DNA from: Treponema sp.
Lineage (GTDB): Bacteria > Spirochaetota > Spirochaetia > Treponematales > Breznakiellaceae
DNA: 32,182 nucleotides
Direction of reading: 5' to 3'
NCBI GenBank assembly: GCA_031283105.1
Contig: JAITCL010000071.1
Location: forward strand, 1-32,182
In this document: in pieces, positions 17,768 through 26,057 of the stretch
Position numbering within the stretch: the stretch's first letter is position 1
Layout of the letters: the number at the start of each line of letters is the position of its first letter
The notes under the pieces: generated by a model
Told to the model about the DNA's origin: nothing
Database searches by the model: none
The model's input: the letters and a program-made list of their open reading frames with translations, nothing else
Translations under genes and position numbers: made by a program

Positions 17768-18286
17768 ATGAAAAAAATTACTTTTCTCATTATATTTGTT
17801 TGTCTAACTGCCGCTTCGTTGTGCGCCCAGCAGCTCACCCGTTTTGCCGTGGTTGACCTTCCCAAGGTTTACGCCGCTTTCTTCCGCGATTCCCGCGCCG
17901 TGCGTGAACTTGAGGAGCGTAGCGCCCGGGTTCAAACCGAGATAGACCGGATGACCAGGGAGATTCAGGACTTAAAGTCAAAACATGCGGACCTGGTTCT
18001 GAAGGGCGATCAGGCGCAAGCCCTGAAAATAGAAAATGAAATTTACCGTAAATCTGATTTTCTCAGGGAATATTATACGGTTAAAACCGCCGAACTGGAA
18101 GACCAGCGAAAAAAACTTTCCCAGTCCGGTACTTTTCTGGAGCAGGTATACAGCGAAATGCGCTCCATTGCCGAAAGCGAAGGCTACAGCATGGTGCTCA
18201 ACCCCAAGGACATTCTCTGGTACAGCCCCACGGTAGACATCACCGACAAACTGATTCAAAACCTGCTTGAAAAATCCCGGCGCTAG
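17768..18286 (+). CDS. skp: Periplasmic chaperone Skp/OmpH
   Basis: Holds unfolded outer-membrane proteins in the periplasm for delivery to BamA. The 172 residues have a signal peptide (MKKITFLIIFVCLTAASLCA), then the family start RFAVVDLPKVYAAFFRDS. A long coiled coil (about residues 40-125, rich in Glu, Lys, Gln and Leu) is followed by the closing strand GYSMVLNPKDILWYSPTVDIT, which is typical of OmpH proteins. Good ribosome site (AGAGGAG). It lies 19 bp after bamA and is the last gene of the operon; a repeat hairpin follows. Confidence 0.94.
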   Translation: MKKITFLIIFVCLTAASLCAQQLTRFAVVDLPKVYAAFFRDSRAVRELEERSARVQTEIDRMTREIQDLKSKHADLVLKGDQAQALKIENEIYRKSDFLREYYTVKTAELEDQRKKLSQSGTFLEQVYSEMRSIAESEGYSMVLNPKDILWYSPTVDITDKLIQNLLEKSRR

Positions 18287-18323
18287 GAAACCTTGGTGAA
18301 TATCGTTTACTTAAGAATTTTCA

Positions 18324-18378
18324 CCACGGAGAACACGGAGGAAGAAAGTATTATTGCAAAACTCCGTGTACTCCGTGG
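18324..18378. repeat. Inverted CCACGGAG repeat between converging operons
   Basis: The 17-nt arms at 18324-18340 and 18362-18378 are complementary with a single mismatch, around a 21-nt loop. The repeat sits between the ends of skp (plus) and the peptide transporter (minus), where it could stop or separate transcripts from both sides. It is the cleanest copy of the family in the window. Confidence 0.85.
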
Positions 18379-18382
18379 TAAA

Positions 18383-20482
18383 TTAATTATTCTTCTGTTC
18401 TCTCATGCAGCGCAGTTCACGGCTGCCGCTCACGGCAAGCGGCGGTAATATCTCGTAACATTCCGGCTGCGCCTGCGAACAGCGGGGGGCGAAGGGGCAG
18501 CCGGTTTCATTTCCGAATGAATCGCTGACCTTGCCGGGAATGGCGGGAAGCCGCCCCTGGGAGTAATGGCTGCCGAAACGCGGCGAGGAGGCAAGCAGCG
18601 CCTTTGTGTAGGGATGTTGGGCGCTGCCGGTAATGTCCGCCGCCGCCCCCGATTCCATCACCATGCCGCCGTACATGACCATAATACGGTCTGAAATTTC
18701 CGCCACCAGTTCAATGTCATGGCTGATAAAAATAATGGAAATGCCGCGGCTACGGCGCAGGGTTTTTAACAGTTCGACAATTTGTTGTTGAATCGTAACG
18801 TCCAACGCCGTCGTCGGCTCATCGGCGATTAACAATTCGCAGCCCTGGGCAAGCGCCAGCGCGATGCCGATGCGCTGCAACTGGCCGCCTGAAAACTGGT
18901 GGGGGAAATTCCCCAGCCGTTCCCTGCCGCGCTCCAGCCCGGTTTCGGCCAGCAGCGCCGCCGCTTTTTCAAAAGCTTCTTCCTTGCCGATGTCCGGCTC
19001 GCTGTTTTTGAAGGTCTCAAAAAATACGCCGCCCATATTGTGCAGCGGGTCAAACGAGCGCCCCGGTTCCTGAAAAATCATCCCTATCTTTTTCCCCCGG
19101 TATTCCCGAATCTCCGCCGTTCCCCGCCCCAGCAATTCTTCGCCATCATACAAAATCGAACCGCTCACGCCGGCATTTTTCGGCAGCAGTCCCGGTATTG
19201 CCAGCGTACTGACGCTTTTGCCGGAACCGCTTTCCCCGACAATGCCCAGACACTCGCCCTTGTTCAAGGTAAAGGATACGCCGCGCACGGCTTGAATGGA
19301 TGCCGGCTTGTTGCCGCGTAGCACGGAAAAGTTAATGTGGAGGTTGTGAACTTTCAACAATGAGCAATGAGTAGTGAGCAAATTGTTCATTGCTAATTGT
19401 TCATTGTTAATTGCTCCCTGTTCCCTACTCCCCTTCTTCTTCCCAACCGTATGATACGGGTCATAATAATCCCGCAGCGCGTCTCCCAAAAAATTAAAGG
19501 CAAGCGTGACGCCTAACAGAAACCAAACGGGATTCAGCAGCCAGGGGTACGCCTGCAAATTGGCCAGCGTTGAAATATCCCGCTTAATCAGGCTTCCCCA
19601 GCTTACCGCCGGGTCGGTGATGCCCAGCCCCAGATAGGACAAAACGGTCTCGGTCATAATAAAGCCGGGAATACTCAGGGCGATACTGACGATTAACAGG
19701 CTGGCTATCTGCGGAATGATGTGGTTCACAATGATCAGCGGCGAGGGAATCATCTCCAGTTGCGCGTTCAGGACAAATTCCTCGCGCTTGATCGCGTGTA
19801 CCATGCCGCGTATCGTGCGGGCAGAGCCGGGCCAGCCCACCAGCGACAGAATCACCGTGATCATCATGTATGACTGGCCGGTGTCCATAGTCGAGGCCAT
19901 GAGGGAACGGAGGAACAATATCAGATAAAGGCTGGGTATCAACATCAAAAATTCCGAGAAACGCATAATCGACCAGTCGGTTAAGCCGCCGTAGTAGCCT
20001 GAAAGCCCGCCGAAAAGGACGGCGAGGGCAAGGGAAATAAAAGTCGCCACAAAGCCGATGGTCAGCGAAATGCGCGAGCCGTAGACGATGCGGGAAAAAA
20101 GGTCGCGGCCCAAATTGTCGGTTCCCATGACGAAAACCGGATAAGAACCGAAGTTTACGGTAAACAGATGGCGTTCAACGGGGATAATTCCCCACAGCCG
20201 GTAGGGTTCACCCTTCCCCAAAAAGTGAATCGCCGCGTACTGCCCCCGCACACGGGTATATTTCCAGCTTACCGTGTTGGTTACCCGCGATTCCTGCGCC
20301 TGCGGCTTCCCCTGATAAAAACGGACATTGGGAGGGTGGTAGCTTTTGTCGGGAAAGGAAGTGTTAGGCGAATAGGGGGCAAAGAATTCGGCAAAGGTCA
20401 TCATGACATATAACACAACAAGAATAACGAGTGATACCATGCCGATGGGGCGGGTTTTAAGATAAGCGGCAAATCGCTTCAT
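18383..20482 (-). CDS. Fused OppC-type permease and OppD-type ATPase
   Basis: One 699-residue frame joins two subunits that are normally separate. Residues 1-345 are a DppC/OppC permease: an N-terminal membrane helix, a periplasmic insert, MGTDNLGRDLFSRIVYGSRIS, then five further membrane segments and NFLGDALRDYYDP. Residues about 346-374 (GKKKGSREQGAINNEQ...) form a low-complexity linker encoded by an intergenic-type repeat. Residues 375-699 are an OppD ATPase with Walker A GESGSGKS (about 416-423), FQEPGRSFDP, signature FSGGQLQRIGIALA, LLIADEPTTALD, ISHDIELV and the C-terminal CPFAPRC-x6-C cluster. ATG 20482 has GAGGGGGG before it. OppB ends 10 bp upstream. No OppF partner gene is present here. 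A sequencing artefact cannot be excluded. Confidence 0.92.
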   Translation of the reverse strand: MKRFAAYLKTRPIGMVSLVILVVLYVMMTFAEFFAPYSPNTSFPDKSYHPPNVRFYQGKPQAQESRVTNTVSWKYTRVRGQYAAIHFLGKGEPYRLWGIIPVERHLFTVNFGSYPVFVMGTDNLGRDLFSRIVYGSRISLTIGFVATFISLALAVLFGGLSGYYGGLTDWSIMRFSEFLMLIPSLYLILFLRSLMASTMDTGQSYMMITVILSLVGWPGSARTIRGMVHAIKREEFVLNAQLEMIPSPLIIVNHIIPQIASLLIVSIALSIPGFIMTETVLSYLGLGITDPAVSWGSLIKRDISTLANLQAYPWLLNPVWFLLGVTLAFNFLGDALRDYYDPYHTVGKKKGSREQGAINNEQLAMNNLLTTHCSLLKVHNLHINFSVLRGNKPASIQAVRGVSFTLNKGECLGIVGESGSGKSVSTLAIPGLLPKNAGVSGSILYDGEELLGRGTAEIREYRGKKIGMIFQEPGRSFDPLHNMGGVFFETFKNSEPDIGKEEAFEKAAALLAETGLERGRERLGNFPHQFSGGQLQRIGIALALAQGCELLIADEPTTALDVTIQQQIVELLKTLRRSRGISIIFISHDIELVAEISDRIMVMYGGMVMESGAAADITGSAQHPYTKALLASSPRFGSHYSQGRLPAIPGKVSDSFGNETGCPFAPRCSQAQPECYEILPPLAVSGSRELRCMREQKNN
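19362..19440. repeat. In-frame AT-rich/TAGGGA repeat in the permease-ATPase gene
   Basis: On the coding strand the sequence runs GGGGAGTAGGGAACAGGGAG, then ATTAACAATGAACAATTAGC and CAATGAGTAG-like units. Such units usually occur between genes. Here the repeat is fully open in the reading frame and codes the linker between permease and ATPase. A second repeat with the same TAGGGA units lies at 21541-21670 in the same operon. Confidence 0.8.
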
Positions 20483-20492
20483 AATGCCCCCC

Positions 20493-21632
20493 TCACTCTT
20501 TCCCGTAGCGTATGCGAGGGTCAACCAGGGCGAGTAAAATGTCGGCTAACGCCATGCCCACCAGCACTAAAAAGGAAATAAACATAATATTGGCAAGCAC
20601 CAGATTAATGTCCTGCTGGATAACCGCTTCGTACATGAGCCTGCCTATTCCCGGATAGGCAAAAATAATTTCGAGGATAAGGGAGCCGGAAAAAAGACCG
20701 GCAAGAAGGTTCGCGCTGCCGGTAATGTAGGGGTTCAACGTATTGCGAAAAGCGTGGGCGAAATAGACCCGCCACTCGGCAATGCCCCGCGCCCGCAGGC
20801 TGGTAATGTAGGGCTGGCCAAGCTGGTCAAGCATCGTTGCCCGTATCATCCGCACCGTGCCGCCGATGCCGCCCAAAAACGCCGCCAATAAGGGCAGAAA
20901 AATATGATGGGCATAGGAAAAAACAAATTTCGCCGGCGCTTCGGAAAAGGGAAAGGGTGGGTAGGCGGTTACCGGAAACAGCCCCGTTACCGAAGCGAAT
21001 AACTGTAACAAAATCAGGAGCAAGAGGCCGGGGAAGGCGTGTAAAGCCAGGGCGATAAAAGTTACCGCAAGGTCGGTTTTGGTTCCCGCTTTGGCGGAAA
21101 AGTACACCCCCAGCGCGAATGAAAACACCGTAATCAGCACCAGCGAAATGACATTTAACAACAGTGAATTGAGCAGACGGGACGCTATTAAAAAAGAAAC
21201 CGGAGCGCGGGAGATAAGGCTGACCCCCAGATCGTGGTGAACGATAACGCGGTTCAGCCAGCGGAAATACTGCACGTAAAAGGGCTGATCAAGCCCGAAT
21301 TCGGCGCGGTAAGCGGCAAATTGATCCGCGCTGAAATTCCGGTTGTCCCTGTCCCTGTAGCTTTTTGCCTCGTCGCTGTTCATCAATTGCTGCATCATAA
21401 TCTGATCAACAATATCGCCGGGGGCAAGCGCCATGAGGCCGAAAACCGCCAGGCCAAGCAGGAACAGCATCACCGTCATGGTCACCAGCCGATTGGCGAT
21501 GTAGGAACACAGGGGGAAACGCCGTTTGAAAGCGTAGAAAGGTTTGAGGAGAGGGAGTAGGAAGTGGGGAGTGGTGTGTGGTGTGCGGTGTGTGGGGTCT
21601 GTTTGTTTGAGTATCTCGCCTTGCTTTCTCAT
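20493..21632 (-). CDS. Peptide ABC transporter permease, OppB type
   Basis: Inner-membrane permease of the oligopeptide importer. Recognisable blocks are IANRLVTMTVMLFLLGLAVF (first helix), DQPFYVQYFRWLNRVIVHHDLGVSL, then five more hydrophobic segments, MIRATMLDQLGQPYITSLRARG with the cytoplasmic coupling loop, and ending YPGIGRLMYEAV...DILLALVDPRIRYG. The first 30 or so residues (MRKQGEILKQTDPTHRTPHT) are unlike any OppB start and are encoded by repeat DNA. The ribosome site (GGGAG) before the ATG also lies in the repeat. No ATG occurs between this start and the first helix, so the native start seems lost or replaced. It follows the binding-protein gene by 36 bp. Confidence 0.92.
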   Translation of the reverse strand: MRKQGEILKQTDPTHRTPHTTPHFLLPLLKPFYAFKRRFPLCSYIANRLVTMTVMLFLLGLAVFGLMALAPGDIVDQIMMQQLMNSDEAKSYRDRDNRNFSADQFAAYRAEFGLDQPFYVQYFRWLNRVIVHHDLGVSLISRAPVSFLIASRLLNSLLLNVISLVLITVFSFALGVYFSAKAGTKTDLAVTFIALALHAFPGLLLLILLQLFASVTGLFPVTAYPPFPFSEAPAKFVFSYAHHIFLPLLAAFLGGIGGTVRMIRATMLDQLGQPYITSLRARGIAEWRVYFAHAFRNTLNPYITGSANLLAGLFSGSLILEIIFAYPGIGRLMYEAVIQQDINLVLANIMFISFLVLVGMALADILLALVDPRIRYGKE

Positions 21633-21670
21633 TACTCTCCCTACTCCCTATTCCCCATTCCCTATTCCCT
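21541..21670. repeat. TAGGGA/GTGTGGGGT repeat between binding protein and OppB genes
   Basis: On the minus strand, TAGGGAATAGGGAATGGGGA and further TAGGGAG units follow the binding-protein stop codon. A GT/GC-rich tract (ACACACCGCACACC-like) lies near 21575-21600. The repeat contains the binding-protein stop, the ribosome site and the first about 30 codons of the permease. Confidence 0.75.
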
Positions 21671-23489
21671 ACTGCCTTAAAAAAATATGACTAATCTCCG
21701 CGCCGTTCAAATTATCGTAATACACGTTGGTAAAATCCCACCGGTTTTGAATAGCCCAAAAACTTCTTGATCTCATCAGATAGATAATCGGGCATTGTTC
21801 AAGAATCAGACGCTGGTATTCATCCCAAATGATTTTTGCCTTTTCTTTATCAATGGTGTAACTCCCTTCGTTATACAAATAATCAACACGCGCCTCCCAA
21901 TCGGTAGACGCTTTTTCCTGCAAGGGATGCCACAGGTGGAGATTCCCGCTTGAGGGCCATACATTGGAACCCTGGGAGGGAAATAAATTAGCGCCCAGCC
22001 CGATCATGATGGTCTGCCAGTCATAGGTTGAGCTTAACTGTTCTACCAGTTTTTGAAAATCGGTAGCGCGAATATTTACCTTTATGCCCACCTTGCCCAG
22101 TTCGTCAACAATAATCGCGGCAATATCGGCGGTCATGGTATTGTCGGCGGTAAAGGAAATATCAAACTCCACGCGGCGTTTTTTTTCATCTAACAGTACG
22201 CCCTGGCGGTCGCGGGTAAAACCGGCGGACTCCAGCAGTTCCAGCGCCCGTTGGGGGTTGTACAGGTATTGAAGAGTTATGTCCGGGTTGTAGTAAGGAT
22301 TGGGCGGCGGAAAAAAATCAAGTTTCGGTTCGGCAAGACCGCGGTAAACCTGGGCGTTAATTCGTCCGCGGTTTAACAGGCACGACATCGCCTGGCGGAA
22401 TTCTTTTTTGGTAAACCATTCGTAGTACGGGGTATCGCGGTTTTGGGGATTCTGATTAAAACTCCACAAGCCCGCCCCCATGTTTCCCTCCGCGTTAAAG
22501 ACCGTATAAGCGGCATTTTCTTTACTCACCAGTTCGTTCAGGTCTTCGGGGCGTACGCTGTAGGTTTCCAGTTTCCCCTGTTTAAAAACAAGGTACTGGG
22601 TATACTGATCGGGAAGTATCTGCACAATATTTTCTTCAAAGTAGGGTATGGAAAGCCCGGCGCTGTCCTTGTCCCAATAGTTTGGATTTCTTTTAAATAC
22701 CAGCCGCTGGCTGGGAACATATTCAATCAAAAACCATTCCCCCATTGAGGGAATCAATTTCGGATCCGACGCCACGCTGAACAGGTCAAGCACCCCCTGA
22801 ACGCCGCCTGCCTTTTTTGCAGGTTCGTACACATGGCGGGGGCCAAAGTCGCGGTTGGTACTTAACAGCGGGTCGGCGACAATGCGGGGAAAGTGAAACC
22901 GGAAACGCCGGTTATCAATTTTTTCAATGGTAATGCGTTCCTCGCTGCCGTCTTCCATAGTAAGAAACTGGCCGTTATACGATGAGCTTTGAAAACTTTC
23001 ATCGCCTTCGATTTCGTTATACCAGAAAATCACATCATCGCTGGTAACGGGAATTTTTTTGTCCGAACCGTAATAGCTCCAGTACAAATCTTCCCTGAGG
23101 GTATAGATAACGTCCAGCGTTTGATCCGCCTCGTTAACGGTAATTTCGGGGGAGGCGCATTTGGCCTTCCATTCCCGGCGCACAACGTCATAATCTATCA
23201 AAAAATCGTTCAGACTGCGCACAATGGCGTTGGTCTCCGCGTCCCGTTCCGCTATCAGGTGGTTAAAACTTTTGGGGTCTTTAATCATGCTGGAATTCCA
23301 GCTTCCCCCCCGTTTACCAGGGACAAACGCCTCGCCCCGCCAGGGCCTGGTTTGCGTCTTTGCCAAAAGTTCCTGCAAACCTTCGGCGCTGCGCTCTTCA
23401 ATCTCTTCCAGGGACAATTCTTCGCTTTTGGTACAGGAAAAAAACGTACAAACGACGCACAACAGGGGAATCAGGGGAAACCGTTTCAT
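21669..23489 (-). CDS. Peptide-binding lipoprotein of the ABC importer (family 5, YejA-like)
   Basis: Periplasmic solute-binding protein that captures oligopeptides for the permeases encoded downstream. The 606 residues have a lipoprotein signal (MKRFPLIPLLCVVCTFFSC, lipidated Cys near 19) and the SBP family-5 architecture. Landmarks are GGSWNSSMIKDPKSFNHLIA, DVIYTLREDLYWSYYG, VTSDDVIFWYNEI, WFLIEYVPSQRLVFKRNPNYW, EFRQAMSCLLNRGRIN, LLESAGFTRDRQGVLLD and VGIKVNIRATDFQKLVEQL. The long early segment and size near 600 recall YejA-type proteins, but specificity is unknown. No ribosome site precedes the ATG; the promoter's predicted start point is the A of the ATG. The stop codon lies at the very edge of a repeat. 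Confidence 0.92.
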   Translation of the reverse strand: MKRFPLIPLLCVVCTFFSCTKSEELSLEEIEERSAEGLQELLAKTQTRPWRGEAFVPGKRGGSWNSSMIKDPKSFNHLIAERDAETNAIVRSLNDFLIDYDVVRREWKAKCASPEITVNEADQTLDVIYTLREDLYWSYYGSDKKIPVTSDDVIFWYNEIEGDESFQSSSYNGQFLTMEDGSEERITIEKIDNRRFRFHFPRIVADPLLSTNRDFGPRHVYEPAKKAGGVQGVLDLFSVASDPKLIPSMGEWFLIEYVPSQRLVFKRNPNYWDKDSAGLSIPYFEENIVQILPDQYTQYLVFKQGKLETYSVRPEDLNELVSKENAAYTVFNAEGNMGAGLWSFNQNPQNRDTPYYEWFTKKEFRQAMSCLLNRGRINAQVYRGLAEPKLDFFPPPNPYYNPDITLQYLYNPQRALELLESAGFTRDRQGVLLDEKKRRVEFDISFTADNTMTADIAAIIVDELGKVGIKVNIRATDFQKLVEQLSSTYDWQTIMIGLGANLFPSQGSNVWPSSGNLHLWHPLQEKASTDWEARVDYLYNEGSYTIDKEKAKIIWDEYQRLILEQCPIIYLMRSRSFWAIQNRWDFTNVYYDNLNGAEISHIFLRQ

Positions 23490-23495
23490 GCTTTT

Positions 23496-23524
23496 ATAGT
23501 AGCGGGCGGGGAGAAAAGCGTCAA
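23496..23524 (-). promoter_or_regulatory. Promoter of the peptide-transport operon, leaderless
   Basis: On the minus strand, TTGACG (23524-23519), a 17-bp spacer and TACTAT (23501-23496) are followed by only six bases before the ATG at 23489. The expected start point coincides with the A of the ATG, and no Shine-Dalgarno exists. Confidence 0.6.
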
Positions 23525-23607
23525 TTCGTCAGTTGGAAAGCTGGTATTGACAAATTTTGCCGTTTTTGTCATAGTGTGTTCCTAAAGCCGTTTTTTGAAG
23601 CGGCATT

Positions 23608-23680
23608 GGGCCGTTAGCTCAGTCGGTAGAGCATCGCCCTTTTAAGGCGGTGGTCGGAGGTTCGAATCCTGCACGGCTCA
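23608..23680 (+). tRNA. tRNA-Lys (anticodon UUU)
   Basis: A 73-nt cloverleaf: acceptor GGGCCGT/ACGGCTC with one G-U pair, D-arm AGCTCAGTCGGTAGAGC, anticodon loop CTTTTAA with anticodon TTT, and T-arm with loop TTCGAAT. The discriminator is A and CCA is not encoded. An integrase gene begins 117 bp downstream, so its 3' half is the likely attachment site of the element to the right. Confidence 0.95.
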
Positions 23681-23797
23681 TTGGTAACTCCTTATCCTGT
23701 AAGGAATTACGTTTCTGTTGTTTTGATGTCATTATCCGAAATGGACTGGTAGTGCGCTTATCGTGCATTTATTTTTTCTCGTTCAAGGAGAAAGGAT

Positions 23798-25078
23798 ATG
23801 CCACGTCCGAAAAAACCGTACGTTATCCAGAAACGAAAAGGATCAAAAACGTATCTGTTGACGCTCAATGATACTTCCGGGCTATCGGTTCGTATATGCA
23901 AAGAATGGCAGCGCAAGAGCTTTCAGAATTTCCCGCCCGAGCTTATAGCCTACAGCAATCCCAAGACAAAAGCCGCAGCCGAAACCAGCGCAATGGTCTT
24001 GATCGCCTTTCTCAAAAGCGCCGGAACGTCTGTGCAGAAAAGAGATTTTCTTGTAGGAGACTGGCTACGCCTGTTCACATCCCTCGCCGACAGCCCGAAA
24101 GGGGCGCGGAACATTGCCGAGAATAACTCGTATTCCGAACAATCCATTGACCGTTTGAAAGGGATTTACGAAGTCCACATGAAAGATGATCCGTTCATGA
24201 AGCTGCTCATGTCAGAAATCGAAACGTCTGACGCGCTTGCCTTCATAAACCGTATGGGGTTGCGGAAGTTGACAGGTGGACCATACCGGAACAAGAAAGA
24301 CCCGCCGCAGATGATGGGAACCGAAACATTTGCCAAGTTGATCAAATTTGTCCGCATGGCGTTCAAGGAATATGGCCGCGAGCGCCCGTATTGGCGCAAC
24401 GCTTTCCAGTACATTGAACCGCCCAAAAACATACCGTACCGGGAACGGGACGCGATGCCGGAAGATGAAGTTCTCAGGCTCTTTGAACCTGGTGTGTTGC
24501 TTGACAGCATGGAAATAGCGGTCTGTGCCGCAATGTTTTGGGCTGGACTGCGGCGGTCTGAGGTTTTTGCGCTACGCCCGGAAGATTTGGATTGGCATAC
24601 TCCGAAGATCACGGTACGGAAGGCTTGGAAGAATTTTACCTATAAACGCCGGAAGTTGGGAACTACAAAGAGCAAGAGAGAGCGGATTATTCCATTTGAT
24701 GAATTTCTACAAAATGCCATTAAAAAACTGTGGGAAGAAAACGGGCAACATGAATTTGTTTTCTCGTTTGCTGACGGGACTACTCCGGGGCCGTCGTGGA
24801 TAAAATGCAGGTTTAAGAAATGGCTTGCCCGGGCCGGAATAGAATTGAATGGCCGTCACCTTGTACCGCACAGTAGTCGCCATTCCCTTGCGTCTATCCT
24901 TGAGGAGCGTAACGTACCGCTGCGGCACATTCAGGAATTACTCGGACACTCAAGCCTCAAGACAACCAAGCGTTATTTGCACTCCACCGATAAAACGCTC
25001 AGGGACATTAGAAATAAAACCAACGAAGCCAGAGAGAAACCGGAGCCGGAGGTCAAGATTATTCAATTCGCAGGATAG
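23798..25078 (+). CDS. int: Tyrosine-recombinase integrase
   Basis: Catalyses site-specific integration and excision of the element. The 426-residue protein has an N-terminal arm-binding region (about 1-100), a core-binding helical domain (about 100-200) and a catalytic domain. Catalytic residues seen are Arg252 (AGLRRSEVFALRPEDL), the HxxR box H358-SS-R361 with H362 (HSSRHSLASIL), His in LGHSSLKTT and the nucleophile Tyr393 (KRYLHS). All are present, so the enzyme looks intact. AAGGAG stands before the ATG. It is directly downstream of tRNA-Lys, the classical layout of a tRNA-integrated prophage or island, and it is transcribed away from the tRNA into the element. Confidence 0.95.
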   Translation: MPRPKKPYVIQKRKGSKTYLLTLNDTSGLSVRICKEWQRKSFQNFPPELIAYSNPKTKAAAETSAMVLIAFLKSAGTSVQKRDFLVGDWLRLFTSLADSPKGARNIAENNSYSEQSIDRLKGIYEVHMKDDPFMKLLMSEIETSDALAFINRMGLRKLTGGPYRNKKDPPQMMGTETFAKLIKFVRMAFKEYGRERPYWRNAFQYIEPPKNIPYRERDAMPEDEVLRLFEPGVLLDSMEIAVCAAMFWAGLRRSEVFALRPEDLDWHTPKITVRKAWKNFTYKRRKLGTTKSKRERIIPFDEFLQNAIKKLWEENGQHEFVFSFADGTTPGPSWIKCRFKKWLARAGIELNGRHLVPHSSRHSLASILEERNVPLRHIQELLGHSSLKTTKRYLHSTDKTLRDIRNKTNEAREKPEPEVKIIQFAG

Positions 25079-25137
25079 CCAGAAAGAAATAATATTCCAC
25101 TAATAATTCTGTTATGCAAATAATATTTTCAAAAAAA

Positions 25138-25246
25138 TAAAAATATTTTAATTATTTTCATAAAAACTATTGACAGATATTAGTATATGTGATATTATTA
25201 TAGTATAAGATAATTAAATATCTTATTAAATTAAATAAGCGTTATA
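25138..25246 (+). promoter_or_regulatory. Promoter/operator module, copy 1
   Basis: TTGACA (25170-25175), 17 bp, TATTAT (25193-25198) with an extended TGA before the -10: a very strong sigma-70 promoter. The inverted repeat ATAAGATA-ATTAAA-TATCTTAT (25205-25226) lies across the predicted start and early transcript, as an operator would. Upstream is an A/T-rich tract (possible UP element). The whole module recurs without gaps at 32063-32171. It drives the three small genes that follow. Confidence 0.75.
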
Positions 25247-25277
25247 CGAATAACACCTAACGCAAAGGAGATTGGAA

Positions 25278-25550
25278 ATGACAAAAGAAATGATTTCCGC
25301 GATGATAGCAAAAAACGGAGCAGTCCCTTATAAAGAAGACGAAAACGGCGAAGTATTTATACGGATGACAGATGGCTATGGAATAGCAACAAATTTTAGT
25401 GTTAAAAACAAATGCCCAAAATGCGGTGCAAAGCTCGTTAAAATTGGTGTTCATCAAGGTTGTTATGACGGCGAGTTTACTCATACAGATAATTTTACTT
25501 GTGAAAATAAATGTATCCTTTATTTTCAAGACATAAGAGGGAGGGGATAA
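25278..25550 (+). CDS. Small zinc-ribbon protein of unknown function
   Basis: 90 residues from the ATG at 25278 (AAAGGAG 7 nt upstream; a TTG two codons earlier is less likely). The centre has KNKCPKCGAKLVKIG, half of a zinc ribbon, and the C-terminus has FTCENKCILYF, which could supply the second cysteine pair. The N-terminal part (MTKEMISAMIAKNGAVPYKE) is helical. It is the first gene after the strong promoter module. Possibly an early phage regulator; the function is not recognised. Confidence 0.7.
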   Translation: MTKEMISAMIAKNGAVPYKEDENGEVFIRMTDGYGIATNFSVKNKCPKCGAKLVKIGVHQGCYDGEFTHTDNFTCENKCILYFQDIRGRG

Positions 25551-25724
25551 TTGACAGACAAACAGATGCATAAGGTAATCGCTGAACGAGCGGAGAAAAT
25601 GGCAACCGATGAAGAAATAAAATTGCTTGTTAAGCAAAAATTCGGAAAGAACATCGCCGCAGCGAAAAGATATGTCTATAAACTAGCGATAGCGACGCTG
25701 TATGGAAAAATAGAATGGGAGTAA
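25551..25724 (+). CDS. Small basic helical protein of unknown function (TTG start)
   Basis: 57 residues, translated by hand: MTDKQMHKVIAERAEKMATD then a basic helix ending LYGKIEWE. The TTG start directly abuts the preceding stop (TAATTG) and has GAGGGG about 5 nt upstream; an ATG five codons later is the alternative. The close packing, ribosome site and amphipathic composition support a real gene. No family recognised. Confidence 0.65.
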   Translation: MTDKQMHKVIAERAEKMATDEEIKLLVKQKFGKNIAAAKRYVYKLAIATLYGKIEWE

Positions 25725-25728
25725 GAAA

Positions 25729-25998
25729 ATGAAAATCGGAGAAAAGAGACCGATACCAAAGTACATCAAGAAGAAACTTCCAGGGGGGATTGAGCGCCTT
25801 AATACGATTAACTGCCGGTATTACGGGATTATCGGATTAAGCCGCAAAATAAAAGATTGGTATGAAGGGATGTTTATGGAGTGGATTTTTAACCGGTACG
25901 AAGCCGACTACATTCTTGACCTGAAAGAAGGAGTGTGGTGGTGTACCGGCAGAAATAATACTGAACTGGCAACACGGCTTGAAAGGGAAACAGCGTAA
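25729..25998 (+). CDS. Small protein of unknown function
   Basis: 89 residues, beginning MKIGEKRPIPKYIKKKLPGG, with a Trp/Tyr-rich middle (KIKDWYEGMFMEWIFNRYEA) and a C-terminal ELATRLERE helix. GGAG lies 8 nt before the ATG, and the gene starts 4 bp after its neighbour's stop, so it belongs to the same operon. Family not recognised; it may bind DNA, given the basic N-terminus. Confidence 0.65.
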   Translation: MKIGEKRPIPKYIKKKLPGGIERLNTINCRYYGIIGLSRKIKDWYEGMFMEWIFNRYEADYILDLKEGVWWCTGRNNTELATRLERETA

Positions 25999-26057
25999 CA
26001 ACCGGGGCTTTGCCGGAAAAAATAAATATCTACTAATAGGTAGAGAAGGAGAAAGAA

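Noticed and set aside
19362-19440. Possible CRISPR-like or tandem array in the AT-rich repeats
   Set aside because: Units are short, imperfect and without regular spacers; no cas genes are present.
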